Positions 16,862 to 28,539 of a DNA stretch of 47,592 bases are shown here, one piece after another. Location of the stretch: the NCBI GenBank assembly GCA_002840845.1, contig PHCS01000030.1:1-47592 (forward strand), written 5' to 3'. Under the pieces are notes generated by a model. The model ran no database searches. It was not told the origin of the DNA and saw only the letters and a list, made by a program, of their open reading frames with translations. Position 1 is the first letter of the stretch. Every line of letters begins with the position of its first letter. Origin of the DNA: Betaproteobacteria bacterium HGW-Betaproteobacteria-14. Its GTDB lineage: Bacteria > Pseudomonadota > Gammaproteobacteria > Burkholderiales > Rhodocyclaceae. Both the position numbers and the translations under genes were made by a program.

Positions 16862-18910
16862 CTAGGCGCGATTCATCCAGAGCGTCAGCAGCACGAATAC
16901 GCCGATGATCATGGAGAACGCATACTGGTAGATGTAGCCCGACTGGAACAGGCGGACGATGGATGCCACCCAGCCGACCATTTTGGCCGAACCGTTGACC
17001 GCCAGACCGTCGATCAGGGTCTGGTCGCCGCCCTTCCACAAGCCGCGGCCGAGCAGGCGGGCGCCGCCGGCGAAGGCCCACGCATTGAACTCGTCGAAGC
17101 CATATTTCTTCTCCAGGATGCGGGCCAGCACGCCCGACTTCGCCTTGATCACTGCCGGCAGGTCGGGCCGCACGATGTAGAGATACCAGGCGGTCGCCGC
17201 GCCGCCCAGCGCCAGCCAGAACGGCGGCGTCATCAGGCCGTGCGTGATCATGCCCAGCGCGCCGTGGAAATCCGCCGCCATGCGGGCGATGGCCGGATGC
17301 TCGGGCGCGATGTAGATCGCGCCGCCGAAGTAGTTGCCGAACAGGGCAGGTCCGATCATCGCCCAGCCGGCGATGACGGAGGGAATGGCCAGCAGGATCA
17401 GCGGCACGGTGACCACCCAGGGCGACTCGTGCGGCTCGACCGGGCCGTGGTGACCGTGGTCGTCGTGGCTAGCGGCATGCGCCTCATGACCATGCGGCGC
17501 CGCATCGCGAAAGCGCTCTTTGCCATGGAAGGCCATGAAAACCAGCCGGAAGGAATAGAAGCCGCCGACGAACACGCCGGCAAGGATCAGCGGGTAGGCA
17601 AAACCGGCGCCCGATGTGGTCGACAGATGCACCGCCTCGATGATCGAGTCCTTGGAGAAGAAACCGGCAAAGGGCGGAAAACCGGCGTTGGCGAGCGCGC
17701 CAATCAACACCGTGAAATAGGTGATGGGCATGTACTTGCGCAGGCCGCCCATGCGACGCATGTCCTGCTCGTGGTGCATGGCGATGATGACCGAGCCGGC
17801 GCCGAGGAACAGCACCGCCTTGAAGAAGGCGTGGGTGGCCAGGTGGAACATCGCCGCCGAATAGGCAGAGGCGCCCAACGCGGTAGTCATGTAGCCGAGC
17901 TGCGACAGCGTGGAGTAGGCGACGACGCGCTTGATGTCTGTCTGCACGATGGCGATCAACGCCATGAAGAAGGCGGTGATGGCGCCGACGACGATGACGA
18001 AGGACAGCGCCGCGTCCGACAGTTCGAACAGGGGCGACATGCGCGAGACCATGAAGATGCCGGCCGTCACCATGGTGGCGGCATGGATCAGCGCGGAGAT
18101 CGGTGTCGGGCCTTCCATCGAGTCGGGTAGCCAGACGTGCAGCGGGAATTGCGCCGACTTGCCCATGGCGCCGATGAACAGGCAGATGCAGACCACGGAG
18201 ATGAGCATCCAGGGCAGGCCGGGGATCAGCTCGATGCTGGTGCCGGCCAGCTTCTGCGACATGGCGAACACTTCCGTGTAGTTCAACGTGCCGCAATAGG
18301 CGGCAATGAGGCCGATGCCGAGGAGAAAGCCGAAATCGCCGACGCGGTTTACCAGGAAGGCCTTCAGGTTGGCATAGATCGCCGTCGGCCGGGTGGACCA
18401 GAAACCGATCAGCAGGTAAGAGACCAGGCCCACCGCTTCCCAGCCGAAGAAGAGCTGGAGGAAATTGTTGCTCATCACCAGCATCAGCATGGAAAAGGTA
18501 AAGAGCGAAATGTAGGCGAAGAAGCGCTGGTAGCTGTTTCTGCCCGCAAGGCTGTCGGCCGGCCAGTTGTCCTCGTCGTGCGCCATGTAGCCGATGGTAT
18601 AGATGTGCACCATCAGCGAGACGAAGCTGACCACCAGCATCATGGTCACCGTCAGCTTGTCGATAAGGAAACCAACCTCGAAACTGAGGCCGCCACTGGC
18701 TATCCACGTATAGACCGTGCCGTTGTACGGATTGCCGCCCTCGACATCCTTGTAAATGAACCAGGAGGCAACGAGGGAAACGAAAACGCCGAGGATCGTC
18801 ACCCAGTGAGCGCCGGTGCGGCCGATGGACTTGCCGAAGAAGCCGGCGATGATGGCGCCGGCGAGGGGCGCCAGCGGCACCAGCAGGTAGAGTTGTTGCA
18901 TGTCTGTCAT
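16862..18910 (-). CDS. nuoL: NADH-quinone oxidoreductase subunit L
   Basis: A 682-aa subunit, the largest antiporter-like proton pump of complex I. It has the conserved core (NFLQLFFGWEAVGLVSYLLIGFW, MGKSAQFPLHVWLPDSMEGPTPISALIHAATMVTAG, RVVAYSTLSQLGYM) and the C-terminal extension that includes the lateral helix HL. A His-rich loop (HGHEAHAASHDDHGHHGPVEPHE) lies between helices, as in many NuoL. Start ATG 18910, ten bases after nuoK; a second Met three codons on is an alternative. Confidence 0.98.
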   Translation of the reverse strand: MTDMQQLYLLVPLAPLAGAIIAGFFGKSIGRTGAHWVTILGVFVSLVASWFIYKDVEGGNPYNGTVYTWIASGGLSFEVGFLIDKLTVTMMLVVSFVSLMVHIYTIGYMAHDEDNWPADSLAGRNSYQRFFAYISLFTFSMLMLVMSNNFLQLFFGWEAVGLVSYLLIGFWSTRPTAIYANLKAFLVNRVGDFGFLLGIGLIAAYCGTLNYTEVFAMSQKLAGTSIELIPGLPWMLISVVCICLFIGAMGKSAQFPLHVWLPDSMEGPTPISALIHAATMVTAGIFMVSRMSPLFELSDAALSFVIVVGAITAFFMALIAIVQTDIKRVVAYSTLSQLGYMTTALGASAYSAAMFHLATHAFFKAVLFLGAGSVIIAMHHEQDMRRMGGLRKYMPITYFTVLIGALANAGFPPFAGFFSKDSIIEAVHLSTTSGAGFAYPLILAGVFVGGFYSFRLVFMAFHGKERFRDAAPHGHEAHAASHDDHGHHGPVEPHESPWVVTVPLILLAIPSVIAGWAMIGPALFGNYFGGAIYIAPEHPAIARMAADFHGALGMITHGLMTPPFWLALGGAATAWYLYIVRPDLPAVIKAKSGVLARILEKKYGFDEFNAWAFAGGARLLGRGLWKGGDQTLIDGLAVNGSAKMVGWVASIVRLFQSGYIYQYAFSMIIGVFVLLTLWMNRA

Positions 18911-18920
18911 GGCGTCTCGT

Positions 18921-19226
18921 TTATCCCTGCAGGCTGTCGAGGTCGTCCACGTGGATCGTGCGCAGGTTGCGGAATAGCACGACCAGGATGGCGAGGCCGA
19001 TGGCGGCCTCCGCAGCGGCAACCGTCAGAATGAAGAAGACGAACACCTGCCCGTCAATGTCGCCGAGGAAATGGGAGAAGGCGACGAAGTTCATGTTGAC
19101 GGCGAGCAGCATCAGTTCGATGGCCATCAGCAGGACGATCAGGTTCTTTCGGTTGAGGAATACGCCGACGATGCCGATCGAAAAGATGATCGCGCCGAGT
19201 ATCAGGAAATGGGAAAGGCTCGGCAT
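18921..19226 (-). CDS. nuoK: NADH-quinone oxidoreductase subunit K
   Basis: A 101-aa membrane subunit with three transmembrane helices, the standard length. Conserved pieces are [32 protein letters not shown], with the buried glutamate used in proton transfer, and [23 protein letters not shown], with the second one. Lies 3 bp after nuoJ and 10 bp before nuoL. Confidence 0.98.
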   Translation of the reverse strand: MPSLSHFLILGAIIFSIGIVGVFLNRKNLIVLLMAIELMLLAVNMNFVAFSHFLGDIDGQVFVFFILTVAAAEAAIGLAILVVLFRNLRTIHVDDLDSLQG

Positions 19227-19229
19227 CGC

Positions 19230-19832
19230 TTATTCCTTCTCCGCGGGCATGGACACGATGCGCACGCGATCCTTGCGCTTGACGGCAATCTGGTCGGCGG
19301 GATTCATCTGCTTGGTGTCCTTGCGCTGGCGCAGGTTCAGCGCGACGGCGGCAATCAGCGCTACCAGCAGAATCACCGAAGCCAATTCGAAGGGATAGAC
19401 ATATTCGGTATAGATGGCCACGCCCAGTTCCTTGGTGTTCGAGTAGCCCGCCGCAGACGCCGGAGGCGCGGGCATTGCTTCGATACCGAAACTGCGCACG
19501 GAAAGCACCGCCACCATCTCGACTACCATGAGAACGGCGATCGGGCCGCCGAGCCAGAGGTTGTTCCAGAAGCCTTGGCGCAGCCGCTCCAGGTTGATGT
19601 CGAGCATCATGACGACGAAGAGGAACAGCACCATGACCGCGCCGACATAGACCACGATCAGGGCGATCGCGAGAAATTCTGCCTGCAGCAGCAGCCAGAG
19701 GCCGCTGGCATTGAAGAAGGCGAGGACCAGGAACAGCACGGCATGCACGGGGTTGCGCGCGGTGACGACACGCAGCGCCGCGATCACCAGGATCGCCGAC
19801 AGGATATAGAAGAGCGCGTTCTTGAATTCCAT
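19230..19832 (-). CDS. nuoJ: NADH-quinone oxidoreductase subunit J
   Basis: A 200-aa membrane subunit with five helices. The family block AEFLAIALIVVYVGAVMVLFLFVVMMLDIN is the helix that carries the pi-bulge in complex I. The start ATG 19832 (MEFKNALFYILSAIL) overlaps no other gene and sits five bases after nuoI. The longer open frame upstream reads nuoI out of frame. Confidence 0.97.
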   Translation of the reverse strand: MEFKNALFYILSAILVIAALRVVTARNPVHAVLFLVLAFFNASGLWLLLQAEFLAIALIVVYVGAVMVLFLFVVMMLDINLERLRQGFWNNLWLGGPIAVLMVVEMVAVLSVRSFGIEAMPAPPASAAGYSNTKELGVAIYTEYVYPFELASVILLVALIAAVALNLRQRKDTKQMNPADQIAVKRKDRVRIVSMPAEKE

Positions 19833-19837
19833 GGGCG

Positions 19838-20335
19838 TCACCGGAACCTGGCGTCCTGCTCGCGATCGGCCGCAATCTGCGCTTCGTACTTGTCGCCCAC
19901 CGCCAGCAGCATCTGCTTGGTGTAGTAGAGATCGCCGCGCTTCTCGCCATGGTATTCCAGCACCCGCGTCTCGACGATGGCGTCTACCGGACAAGCCTCC
20001 TCGCAGAAGCCGCAGAAAATGCATTTGGTGAGATCGATGTCGTAGCGCGTGGTGCGGCGCGACGTCTGGCCGTTCGCATCCTCGCGCTCGGTCGATTCGA
20101 TGGTGATGGCCAGCGCCGGACATACCGCCTCGCACAGCTTGCAGGCGATGCAGCGTTCCTCTCCATTCGGGTATCGACGCAGGGCATGCAGGCCGCGGAA
20201 GCGATTGCTCTGCGGCGTCTTCTCCTCCGGATACTGCACCGTGATTTTCGGCGCGAAGAAGTAACGCCCCGTCACGGACATGCCCTTGAACAACTCCTTG
20301 AGGAGCAGACTGTTGAGGAAATCCTTGGCGCCCAT
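19838..20335 (-). CDS. nuoI: NADH-quinone oxidoreductase subunit I, 2x[4Fe-4S]
   Basis: A 165-aa peripheral-arm subunit. It has two ferredoxin-type motifs, [12 protein letters not shown] and [12 protein letters not shown], which bind clusters N6a and N6b and pass electrons toward NuoB. The N-terminal amphipathic helices ([30 protein letters not shown]) attach it to NuoH. Normal length; 11 bp after nuoH. Confidence 0.98.
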   Translation of the reverse strand: MGAKDFLNSLLLKELFKGMSVTGRYFFAPKITVQYPEEKTPQSNRFRGLHALRRYPNGEERCIACKLCEAVCPALAITIESTEREDANGQTSRRTTRYDIDLTKCIFCGFCEEACPVDAIVETRVLEYHGEKRGDLYYTKQMLLAVGDKYEAQIAADREQDARFR

Positions 20336-20346
20336 AGCTCAGATCC

Positions 20347-21438
20347 TCACTTGAAGACGTTCCATGGCGACACCATCCAGGTGCCGATGAAGGCGATCCA
20401 GACCAGGGTCAGCGGAATGAAGACTTTCCAGCCCAGGCGCATGATCTGGTCGTAGCGGTAACGCGGGAAGGTGGCGCGGATCCACAGGTAGATCAGCAGA
20501 AAGAAGGATATCTTCAGCGCGAGCCAGAAGAAGCCGTCCGGCAGGAAGCCGACCGGCGACAGCCAGCCGCCGAGGAACAGGGTCGAGGTAAGCGTCGCCA
20601 CCAGGATCATGTTGGCGTATTCGGCGAGGAAGAACATGGCGAAGGCCATGCCGGAATACTCGACCATGTGGCCGGCGACGATCTCGGACTCGCCCTCGAT
20701 CACGTCAAAGGGCGCGCGTCCGGTTTCCGCCACGCCGGAGATGAAATAGACGAAGAACATCGGCAGCAGGGGCAGCCAGTTCCACGAGAGGAAGCCGACG
20801 CCGTGGTCGGCAAACCAGCCGCGATCCTGGGCTCTGACGATTTCCGTCAGATTCAGGCTGTTCGACACCATCAGGACGCAGATCAGCGCCAGGCCCATCG
20901 CAATCTCGTAGGACACCATCTGCGCAGAAGAGCGCATGGCGCCGAGGAAGGGGTACTTCGAGTTCGAGGCCCAGCCGGCAATGATGATGCCGTAGATGCC
21001 CATGGAGGTCATGGCAAGGATGTAGAGCAGGCCGGCATCGATGTTGGCGAGCGCGCCGCCGTCGAAGAAGGGCACCACCGCCCAGGCCGCCAAAGCGGGC
21101 GCGATGGCGAGGATGGGGCCGAACAAAAACAGGCTCTTGTTCGCGCCGCTCGGCACCAGCACTTCCTTGAAGAACAGCTTCATGCCATCGGCAATCGGCT
21201 GCAGCAACCCCATGGGTCCGACACGGTTCGGTCCGATGCGCACCTGCATGTAGCCGATCACCTTGCGCTCGGCCAGGGTCAGGTAGGCCACCGTCAGCAT
21301 CAGCGGGACGATGATGGCGACTATCTTCATCAGCACCCAGATCAGCGGCCACACCGGCTCGACCAGCGCCCACAGCGCATCCCATAGGCCGAACAGGTTC
21401 CAGAACCACTGAAAGAACTGGAGAACCGTGGATTCCAT
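20347..21438 (-). CDS. nuoH: NADH-quinone oxidoreductase subunit H
   Basis: A 363-aa membrane subunit with eight helices that, with NuoB and NuoD, forms the quinone chamber. Family signatures include [35 protein letters not shown] and [37 protein letters not shown], with the glutamate-rich loop. Its ATG overlaps the stop of nuoG (TGATG), so translation is coupled. Confidence 0.98.
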   Translation of the reverse strand: MESTVLQFFQWFWNLFGLWDALWALVEPVWPLIWVLMKIVAIIVPLMLTVAYLTLAERKVIGYMQVRIGPNRVGPMGLLQPIADGMKLFFKEVLVPSGANKSLFLFGPILAIAPALAAWAVVPFFDGGALANIDAGLLYILAMTSMGIYGIIIAGWASNSKYPFLGAMRSSAQMVSYEIAMGLALICVLMVSNSLNLTEIVRAQDRGWFADHGVGFLSWNWLPLLPMFFVYFISGVAETGRAPFDVIEGESEIVAGHMVEYSGMAFAMFFLAEYANMILVATLTSTLFLGGWLSPVGFLPDGFFWLALKISFFLLIYLWIRATFPRYRYDQIMRLGWKVFIPLTLVWIAFIGTWMVSPWNVFK

Positions 21439-23765
21439 CAGGCACGCTCCACGGTGATTTCGCCCTGCAGGGCGCCCAGTCCGGCAGTCAGCTCATGGCC
21501 TGCGGCAACGCGTACGCAGCCGTCGGGCAGGCCGTCATCGAGTTGCGCTGTCAGGATCGCCGTCCCGCCGGAGCTGACTTTCACCTGCATGCCGGCGTTC
21601 AGGCCAAGCTTTGCCAACGTGGCGGCATTCATGCGCGCGGCAGGCGGCGCCGCGTCCCGGGTCTTCTGCAGCGAGGGCGCGCGGCGCACCAAGGCGTCGG
21701 CAAAATAGATCGGCACATCGGCAATGCGCTGAAGTGCCGGCACAGCGGCAGTCAAGTCGATAGCGGGGCCTTCTGCCCGATTGTTCAAACGTTCGCTGAC
21801 GAACTCGGGCTTGCCGCCCAGCGCCTCGGTGCGAACGGCTTCGGAACTGTCCTGCTCGAAACCCGCAAGGCCAAGCAGGTTGCCCAGCACACGCAATACC
21901 TTCCAGGCCGGACGCGTCTCGTCGAGCGGCTTGACGACGGCATTGAAGCTCTGCACGCGGCCTTCGGTGTTGATGAACGTGCCGGACGTCTCGGTGAAAG
22001 GCGCGATCGGCAGGATCACGTGGGCGTAGTCGATGGCGCGCGTCTTGAAGGGCGTCATTGCCACGACCAGGTCGGCCCCTTTCAGCGCAGCCATGGCCTG
22101 ATGCGGGTTGGCGCAGTCGAGCTCAGGCTCGGCATGCAGGACGAAATAGGCCTTGCGCGGCTCGGACAGCATGCGCGCAGCATTGAGCCCCTGTGCGCCC
22201 GGCACTGCCTTGGCGATGTATCCGCCGACCGAGTTGGCCGCCTCGCCCAGATAGCCGAAGCGCGCACCGGTGATGGCGGCCAGTTGCTGCGCCAGCGCAT
22301 GCAGTGTCGCCGACTGGGCAAGCTGCTGGGCGTAGTTGCCGAGAAAAATCGCAGCGTTCTCGCCAGATACCAGGCTCTCCGCAATCTGCCTCGCTGCCAC
22401 GGACGGTTGCACGTTGGCCAGCGCTGCATCGACTGCCGCGCCCTTCGCCTCGGTTGCGGCTTTGACGATGCCGGCCAGTTCTGCGGCCAGCGCCGACGGC
22501 GCGACGACTGACTTGGCGTGGAGCGCGATCAGTTGATCGTCGTCCGCCGCATGCAGCAGGCTGACACGGGTGAATTTCTTCGCTGCCTGGCGCAGGCGCT
22601 GGGCCAGCAGCGGATGGTCCTTGCGCAGGAAGCTGCCGATCACCAGCACGCGGTCGAGCTGCTGGATGTCGGCAACGGGCATGCCGAGCCAAGGCACGAC
22701 ATTCTTGCCGTCGAGAGAAAAGTCAGTCTGGCGGAGACGGCAGTCGATGCTATCGCTGCCGGCGCCACGCACGAATTTCTGTAGCAGATAGAGTTCTTCC
22801 AGCGTGGCGTGCGGCGAGGCCAACGCGCCGACCGAGGCGGCACCGTGATCGCGCACGACGCGCTTCAGATCGGTACCGATAAACTCCAGCGCTGTCTGCC
22901 AGTCCACCTCGCGCCATTCGCCGCATTGCTTGAGCATCGGCTTCGTCAGGCGCGCATCCGAGTTTAGCGCCTCATAGGAGTATCGATCTTTGTCCGACAG
23001 CCAGCACTCGTTGACATGCTCGTTGTCCAGCGGCAGAACGCGCAGCACCTTGTCGTGCTTGACCTGGACGATGAGGTTGGCGCCAAGTCCGTCATGCGGG
23101 CTGACCGACTTGCGGCGCGACAGCTCCCAGGTGCGGGCGGCGAAGCGGAAGGGCTTCGAGGTCAGCGCGCCGACCGGGCAGAGGTCGATGACGTTGCCGG
23201 ACAGCTCGGAGTCCACCGTCTTCTCGATGAAGGGCATGATCTCGGAGTGCTCGCCGCGGAAGGCCTGTCCAAGTTCCATCCAGCCCGCGATCTCCTGCGT
23301 GAAGCGGACGCAGCGCGTGCAATGGATGCAGCGCGTCATGTCGGTGGCAATGAGCGGTCCGAGGTTCTTGTTCACCACCACGCGCTTCTCTTCCTGGTAG
23401 CGTGAGGCGCTTTGGCCGTAGCCCACCGAAAGATCCTGCAGCTGGCACTCGCCGCCCTGGTCGCAGATCGGGCAGTCGAGCGGATGGTTGATGAGGAGGA
23501 ACTCCATCACGCCCTTCTGTGCCTTGACGGCGGACTCGGAATGCGTGAACACCTTCATGCCGTTGGTGACCGGAGTGGCGCAGGCCGGCAGGGGCTTGGG
23601 CGCCTTTTCCACCTGCACCAGGCACATGCGGCAGTTGGCGGCGATGGACAGCTTCTTGTGATAGCAGAAATGCGGCACGAAAATCCCGAGCTTGTGGGCG
23701 GCATCCATCACGGTGCTGCCGTCCGCCACCTCGGTTGTCTTGCCGTCGATCTCGATTTCCAGCAT
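21438..23765 (-). CDS. nuoG: NADH-quinone oxidoreductase subunit G
   Basis: A 775-aa iron-sulfur subunit of the NADH arm. The N-terminal [2Fe-2S] ferredoxin domain has [33 protein letters not shown]. Next comes the His-Cys cluster region [18 protein letters not shown], and the [4Fe-4S] motif [17 protein letters not shown] large molybdopterin-oxidoreductase-like C-terminal domain follows. I do not see the extra N7 cysteine set found in some NuoG. Length is typical for betaproteobacteria. Overlaps nuoH by 1 nt and follows nuoF by 3 bp. Confidence 0.98.
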   Translation of the reverse strand: MLEIEIDGKTTEVADGSTVMDAAHKLGIFVPHFCYHKKLSIAANCRMCLVQVEKAPKPLPACATPVTNGMKVFTHSESAVKAQKGVMEFLLINHPLDCPICDQGGECQLQDLSVGYGQSASRYQEEKRVVVNKNLGPLIATDMTRCIHCTRCVRFTQEIAGWMELGQAFRGEHSEIMPFIEKTVDSELSGNVIDLCPVGALTSKPFRFAARTWELSRRKSVSPHDGLGANLIVQVKHDKVLRVLPLDNEHVNECWLSDKDRYSYEALNSDARLTKPMLKQCGEWREVDWQTALEFIGTDLKRVVRDHGAASVGALASPHATLEELYLLQKFVRGAGSDSIDCRLRQTDFSLDGKNVVPWLGMPVADIQQLDRVLVIGSFLRKDHPLLAQRLRQAAKKFTRVSLLHAADDDQLIALHAKSVVAPSALAAELAGIVKAATEAKGAAVDAALANVQPSVAARQIAESLVSGENAAIFLGNYAQQLAQSATLHALAQQLAAITGARFGYLGEAANSVGGYIAKAVPGAQGLNAARMLSEPRKAYFVLHAEPELDCANPHQAMAALKGADLVVAMTPFKTRAIDYAHVILPIAPFTETSGTFINTEGRVQSFNAVVKPLDETRPAWKVLRVLGNLLGLAGFEQDSSEAVRTEALGGKPEFVSERLNNRAEGPAIDLTAAVPALQRIADVPIYFADALVRRAPSLQKTRDAAPPAARMNAATLAKLGLNAGMQVKVSSGGTAILTAQLDDGLPDGCVRVAAGHELTAGLGALQGEITVERA

Positions 23766-23768
23766 TTT

Positions 23769-25082
23769 CTACGATACCTTGAAGAAACCGCTGCCCGCCC
23801 GCTGCACATCCTCGGGCACGAGGCATTTCTTGTTCTGGATGTGGTACTCGAACTCCGCGCCGAAATGCTTGATGAAGCTCTTCACCGGCATGGAGGCTGC
23901 GTCGCCCAAGGCGCAGATGGTGCGGCCCATGATGTTGTCGGTGACGCTGTTGAGGAGATCGAGGTCCTCGGGGCGCCCCTCGCCGTGCTCGATGCGGTGC
24001 ACGACGCGATAGAGCCAGCCGGTGCCCTCGCGGCAGGGCGTGCACTGGCCGCAGGACTCCTCGAAGTAGAAGTAGGACAGGCGCTCCAGCGCCTTCACCA
24101 TGCAGGTGGTCTCGTCCATGACAATCACGGCGCCGGAACCGAGCATCGAGCCGGCCTTGGCGATCGAGTCGTAGTCGAGCGTGCATTCCATGATGACGTC
24201 GGCCGGCAGCACCGGCGCGGAGGAGCCGCCGGGAATGACCGCCTTCAGCTTGCGCCCGCCGCGCATGCCCCCGGCCATCTCGAGCAAATCCTTGAATGGC
24301 GTGCCCATCGGCACCTCGAAGTTGCCGGGGCGGTTCACATGGCCCGACACGGAAAACAGCTTGGTGCCGCCGTTGTTCGGCTTGCCCAGTTCGAGAAACC
24401 GGTCGCCACCCTCATTGATGATGTAGGGCACCGAAGCGAAGGTCTCGGTGTTGTTGATCGTGGTCGGCTTGCCGTAGAGGCCGTAACTGGCCGGGAACGG
24501 CGGCTTGAAGCGCGGCTGGCCTTTCTTGCCCTCGATCGACTCGAGCAAGGCAGTCTCCTCGCCGCAGATGTAGGCGCCATAGCCATGGTGAGCCTGCAGT
24601 TCGAAGCTGAAGTCGGAACCGAGAATGTTGTTGCCAAGCAGATTCGCCGCACGCGCTTCCACGAGAGCCTCCTCGAAGCGCTTGTAGATGTCCCAGATCT
24701 CGCCGTGGATGTAGTTGTAGCCGCGCTGGCAGCCCATGGCATAGCCGGCAATGATCATGCCCTCTATCACCATGTGCGGATTCCAGCGCAGGATGTCGCG
24801 GTCCTTGAAGGTGCCGGGCTCGCCCTCGTCGGAGTTGCAGACGACGTATTTGGCGCCGGGGAATTGGCGCGGCATGAAGCTCCATTTGAGGCCGGTCGGA
24901 AAGCCGGCGCCGCCGCGGCCGCGCAATGACGATTTCTTCAACTCGCCGACGACCTGGTCGGCGGGAATCTTCTCGCTGAAAATTTTCTTCAGCGCGTCGT
25001 AGCCGCCGCGCTTGACATATTCGGCGAGGCGCCAGCTGCGCTCCCCTTCCGCCGCCTCGAGGATGAAGCCGAGGGTGCCCAT
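23769..25082 (-). CDS. nuoF: NADH-quinone oxidoreductase subunit F
   Basis: A 437-aa flavoprotein that binds NADH, FMN and one [4Fe-4S] cluster. The NADH/FMN region shows [20 protein letters not shown] and [16 protein letters not shown], and [32 protein letters not shown]. The cluster ligands are in [12 protein letters not shown] with a fourth Cys at GRTICALGD. The start ATG 25082 overlaps the stop codon of nuoE by one base (TAATG), which fixes the start. Confidence 0.98.
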   Translation of the reverse strand: MGTLGFILEAAEGERSWRLAEYVKRGGYDALKKIFSEKIPADQVVGELKKSSLRGRGGAGFPTGLKWSFMPRQFPGAKYVVCNSDEGEPGTFKDRDILRWNPHMVIEGMIIAGYAMGCQRGYNYIHGEIWDIYKRFEEALVEARAANLLGNNILGSDFSFELQAHHGYGAYICGEETALLESIEGKKGQPRFKPPFPASYGLYGKPTTINNTETFASVPYIINEGGDRFLELGKPNNGGTKLFSVSGHVNRPGNFEVPMGTPFKDLLEMAGGMRGGRKLKAVIPGGSSAPVLPADVIMECTLDYDSIAKAGSMLGSGAVIVMDETTCMVKALERLSYFYFEESCGQCTPCREGTGWLYRVVHRIEHGEGRPEDLDLLNSVTDNIMGRTICALGDAASMPVKSFIKHFGAEFEYHIQNKKCLVPEDVQRAGSGFFKVS

Positions 25083-25555
25083 TACTTGCACTCCCCTAGC
25101 AAGCTGTCTATTTGCTCGGGTTGCATGAAGCTGCACATGCGCACGTTGTTCACCAGCATCACCGGCGCGTCGCCACAGGCGCCCATGCACTCGCCCTCCT
25201 TCAGCGTGAACCGGCCATCGGGCGTCGTCTCGTTGAAGCCGACACCGAGCTTCTGTTTCAGGTAGTCGGCGGCATGCACGCCGCCGGACAACGCGCACGG
25301 CAGGTTGGTGCATACGGTGATCTTGTACTTGCCAACCGGGGCAAGGTCATACATGTTGTAGAAACTCGCCACTTCATAGACCGCCACTGGTGCCATGCCC
25401 AGATGGTCGGCAACGGCCTCGATGGCTTCGGTGCTCAGCCAGCCCTGCTCCATCTGGACGATGGCCAGTGCCGCCATCACGGCCGACTGCTTCTGCTCGG
25501 CGGGATACTTGGCGATTTCGCGGTCAATTTGTTGTCGGGATTCTTGGCTCAGCAT
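25082..25555 (-). CDS. nuoE: NADH-quinone oxidoreductase subunit E
   Basis: A 157-aa thioredoxin-like [2Fe-2S] subunit (cluster N1a). Four cysteine ligands are readable: C-x4-C in [11 protein letters not shown] and C-x3-C in [11 protein letters not shown]. The N-terminal helical domain ([30 protein letters not shown]) is complete. The start MLSQES at 25555 was chosen because the 23 codons upstream read as nuoD overlap. Lies 13 bp after nuoD. Confidence 0.97.
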   Translation of the reverse strand: MLSQESRQQIDREIAKYPAEQKQSAVMAALAIVQMEQGWLSTEAIEAVADHLGMAPVAVYEVASFYNMYDLAPVGKYKITVCTNLPCALSGGVHAADYLKQKLGVGFNETTPDGRFTLKEGECMGACGDAPVMLVNNVRMCSFMQPEQIDSLLGECK

Positions 25556-25568
25556 GGCATTTCCTGTG

Positions 25569-26822
25569 CTATCGATCCGTATCGCCCAGGACAAGGTCGA
25601 TGGTGCCGATGATGGCCGTGGCATCGGCGATCATGTGGCCCTTCGCCATCTCGTCGGTGGCGGCCAAGTGAGGAAAGCCCGGCGAACGCAGCTTGATGCG
25701 ATAGGGCTTGTTGCCACCATCGGAGATGGCATAGACACCAAACTCACCCTTCGGGTGCTCAATAGCCGCATAGGCCTCGCCGGGCGGCACATGCATGCCC
25801 TCGGTGAACAGCTTGAAGTGATGGATCAACTCCTCCATGCTGGCCTTCATCTTCTCGCGCGACGGCGGTGCCACCTTGTGGTTGTCGGTGATCACTGGTC
25901 CAGGATTCTTGCGCAACCAATCGATGCACTGCCTGACGATGCGGTTGGCCTGGCGCATCTCTTCGATGCGCACCAGGTAACGATCGTAGCAGTCGCCATT
26001 GACGCCGACGGGCACGTCGAACGCCATGCGATCGTAAACCTCGTAGGGCTGCTTCTTGCGCAGATCCCACTCGACGCCCGAGCCGCGCAGCATCGGGCCG
26101 GTGAAACCCAGCGCCAGTGCCCGTTCAGGAGAAACCACGCCAATGCCGACGGTGCGCTGCTTCCAGATGCGGTTATCGGTGAGCAACGTCTCGTACTCGT
26201 CGACGCAGGCCGGGAATCGATCCGTGAAATCCTCAAGGAAATCGAGCAGAGAGCCCTGGCGAGACTCATTAAGCCTGCGCACGGTCTCGGCATTCTTGAA
26301 CTTGTTGACCTCGTACTGCGGCATGCGGTCAGGCAGGTCGCGATAGACGCCGCCGGGACGATAATAGGCTGCGTGCAGACGTGCGCCTGAGACGGCCTCG
26401 TACACGTCCATCAAGTCCTCGCGCTCGCGGAAGGTGTACAGCACCATGGTCATGGCGCCGATGTCGAGTGCGTGCGTGCCGATGTTGAGCAGGTGATTGA
26501 GGATGCGCGTCACCTCGTCCATCATGACGCGGATGTATTGGGCGCGGATCGGCACCTCGATGCCGAGCAGTTTCTCGACGGCCATGACGTAGGCGTGCTC
26601 GTTGCACATCATGGAAACGTAGTCGAGACGATCCAGGTAGGGAACGGTCTGCAGCCAGGTCCGGGTTTCCGCCAGCTTCTCGGTGGCACGATGCAACAAG
26701 CCGATATGCGGGTCGGCGCGAACGATCACTTCACCGTCGAGCTCCAGCACCAGACGCAATACCCCATGCGCCGCGGGATGTTGCGGACCGAAGTTGATCG
26801 TGTAATTGCGGATCTCAGCCAT
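25569..26822 (-). CDS. nuoD: NADH-quinone oxidoreductase subunit D
   Basis: A 417-aa 49-kDa-type subunit at the quinone site. It has the signature [17 protein letters not shown], whose His pairs with the quinone headgroup, the block [25 protein letters not shown], and the C-terminal [17 protein letters not shown]. It starts eight bases before the end of nuoC, so the two genes overlap but are separate, not fused as in enterobacteria. Confidence 0.98.
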   Translation of the reverse strand: MAEIRNYTINFGPQHPAAHGVLRLVLELDGEVIVRADPHIGLLHRATEKLAETRTWLQTVPYLDRLDYVSMMCNEHAYVMAVEKLLGIEVPIRAQYIRVMMDEVTRILNHLLNIGTHALDIGAMTMVLYTFREREDLMDVYEAVSGARLHAAYYRPGGVYRDLPDRMPQYEVNKFKNAETVRRLNESRQGSLLDFLEDFTDRFPACVDEYETLLTDNRIWKQRTVGIGVVSPERALALGFTGPMLRGSGVEWDLRKKQPYEVYDRMAFDVPVGVNGDCYDRYLVRIEEMRQANRIVRQCIDWLRKNPGPVITDNHKVAPPSREKMKASMEELIHHFKLFTEGMHVPPGEAYAAIEHPKGEFGVYAISDGGNKPYRIKLRSPGFPHLAATDEMAKGHMIADATAIIGTIDLVLGDTDR

Positions 26823-27420
26823 GCTCCGCGTCCCCGTAGTTTTCCTCGCGGATGACGCGGGGGGTCACTTCGCGCGGTTCGATGGTCACAGGCTGGTAGA
26901 CCACGCGGCGCTGCTCCGGGTCGTAGCGCATTTCGACGTGGCCGGAGATCGGAAAGTCCTTGCGGAAGGGATGGCCGATGAAGCCATAGTCGGTCAGGAT
27001 GCGACGCAGGTCGGGGTGGCCCTCGAACAGGATGCCGTAGAGATCGAAGGCCTCGCGCTCATACCAGTTGGCACTGTTCCAGAGCTGGACCAGCGAAGGC
27101 AGCACGGGAAAGCCGTCATCCGGAGCAAAAACACGCAAACGCAGGCGCCAGTTCCTGGACACGGAGAGCAGATGGCACACTGCGGCGAAACGCGGACCCT
27201 TCCATGCGCCGTCACCCCAGGCCGAATAATCAACGCCGGTCAGGTCCACCAGTTGCTCGAAGCGCAGATCGGGATGGTCACGCAGGATGCGCGCTATCTC
27301 AATGTAGTGCTCGGCGGCGACTTCGATGGTGACCTCGCCTCCTGCCGTCCTGATGCTTGCAATGCGGTCGGTGAGGACGTTCTGCAGATTCTGGCAAAGC
27401 GATTCGAGCTTGGAAGCCAT
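26815..27420 (-). CDS. nuoC: NADH-quinone oxidoreductase subunit C
   Basis: A 201-aa 30-kDa-type subunit. The family signature [41 protein letters not shown] is present. The start [10 protein letters not shown] at 27420 gives a normal N-terminus; earlier in-frame codons overlap nuoB. Overlaps nuoD by 8 nt. Confidence 0.97.
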   Translation of the reverse strand: MASKLESLCQNLQNVLTDRIASIRTAGGEVTIEVAAEHYIEIARILRDHPDLRFEQLVDLTGVDYSAWGDGAWKGPRFAAVCHLLSVSRNWRLRLRVFAPDDGFPVLPSLVQLWNSANWYEREAFDLYGILFEGHPDLRRILTDYGFIGHPFRKDFPISGHVEMRYDPEQRRVVYQPVTIEPREVTPRVIREENYGDAEHG

Positions 27421-27433
27421 CACAATAGTGTCT

Positions 27434-27910
27434 TTAGCGCGCGATCGTACTGGTGCGCTTGATCTTGTTCTGCAACTGAATAAGTCCGTAGAGCAGCGCT
27501 TCCGCAGTCGGCGGGCAGCCCGGCACATAGACATCCACTGGCACGATGCGATCACAGCCACGCACGACCGAGTATGAATAGTGGTAGTAGCCGCCACCGT
27601 TGGCGCACGAGCCCATCGACACCACCCAGCGCGGCTCGGCCATCTGGTCGTACACCTTGCGCAGGGCAGGCGCCATCTTGTTGGTCAGCGTGCCGGCGAC
27701 GATCATCACATCGGACTGGCGGGGGCTCGGGCGGAAGACGATGCCGAAACGATCCAGGTCGTAACGCGAGCATCCGGCATGAATCATCTCGACGGCGCAA
27801 CAGGCCAGGCCAAAAGTCATCGGCCACATCGAGCCGGTGCGCGTCCAGTTGATGACGGTATCGAGCGTGGTAGTGACGAACCCTTTTTCCAGTACGCCTT
27901 CGATGCTCAT
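27434..27910 (-). CDS. nuoB: NADH-quinone oxidoreductase subunit B
   Basis: A 158-aa subunit holding the terminal [4Fe-4S] cluster N2, which reduces quinone. The unusual adjacent-cysteine ligand pair is visible in [15 protein letters not shown]. The other ligands are in MGSCANGGG and [15 protein letters not shown]. Start ATG 27910, eight bases after the nuoA stop. Confidence 0.98.
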   Translation of the reverse strand: MSIEGVLEKGFVTTTLDTVINWTRTGSMWPMTFGLACCAVEMIHAGCSRYDLDRFGIVFRPSPRQSDVMIVAGTLTNKMAPALRKVYDQMAEPRWVVSMGSCANGGGYYHYSYSVVRGCDRIVPVDVYVPGCPPTAEALLYGLIQLQNKIKRTSTIAR

Positions 27911-27917
27911 GGCCTGT

Positions 27918-28292
27918 TCACTCCCAGTCCAGCGCGCCCTTGGCCCAGGCGTAGACATAGCCGATGGCCAGGATGCCAATGAAGATCATCATCTCGATGA
28001 AGCCGAACAGCCTCATGGAATCCGAAGCAACGATGTCCTTGAAGATCACCGACCAAGGGACGAGAAAGGCGATTTCCAAGTCGAACAGGATGAAGATGAT
28101 TGCAATCAGGTAGAAGCGCACGTCGAACTTCATGCGCGCATCCTCGAAGGCCTCGAAGCCGCATTCGAAGGGTGAGAGTTTTTCGCTGTCGGGGCGATTC
28201 GGCGCTACAAGCCAGCCGAGGAGGATGGGAACACACCCGAAGGCCAGGCCAACGAGGATGAATACGAGGACAGGAAAGTAGTTTTCCAACAT
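27918..28292 (-). CDS. nuoA: NADH-quinone oxidoreductase subunit A
   Basis: A 124-aa membrane subunit with three helices. The loop [39 protein letters not shown] carries the conserved Cys and acidic residues that line the quinone cavity. First gene of the 14-gene nuo operon, about 95 bp downstream of the tRNA-Leu gene. No strong ribosome-binding site is seen before ATG 28292. Confidence 0.97.
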   Translation of the reverse strand: MLENYFPVLVFILVGLAFGCVPILLGWLVAPNRPDSEKLSPFECGFEAFEDARMKFDVRFYLIAIIFILFDLEIAFLVPWSVIFKDIVASDSMRLFGFIEMMIFIGILAIGYVYAWAKGALDWE

Positions 28293-28386
28293 AGTCTGCG
28301 CGGAAGGTCTTCCCAACCTTGCCGCCGAGCCCTTCACGTTCCCGCTGCAATTCAAGCCCGATTACTACCGGGCCTGGGAGGAATTC

Positions 28387-28471
28387 TGGTGCCGACGGTG
28401 AGACTCGAACTCACACGGCTCTCGCCACTACCCCCTCAAGATAGCGTGTCTACCAATTTCACCACGTCGGC
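28387..28471 (-). tRNA. tRNA-Leu (anticodon GAG)
   Basis: 85-nt class II tRNA with an encoded CCA and a long variable arm. The acceptor pairs GCCGACG with CGTCGGC. The anticodon arm is CTATC-TTGAGGG-GGTAG, giving anticodon GAG, which reads CTC/CTT. The T-arm contains GTTCGAGTC. It lies between secG and nuoA on the same strand and is probably cotranscribed with one or both. Confidence 0.96.
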
Positions 28472-28539
28472 ATTCGATCCATGGTTCTGTCACATAGCCT
28501 GCGACGGAGCCACTGATTCTTATGGCGACGAAAAAAGAA

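Noticed and set aside
14973..16865. A 630-codon open frame antisense to nuoN/nuoM
   Set aside because: His/Gln/Arg-rich translation with no domain; both nuo genes on the other strand are complete and certain.
13875..28292. A gap, frameshift or missing subunit in the nuo operon
   Set aside because: All 14 subunits are present, in order, at normal length and with their cluster or channel motifs.
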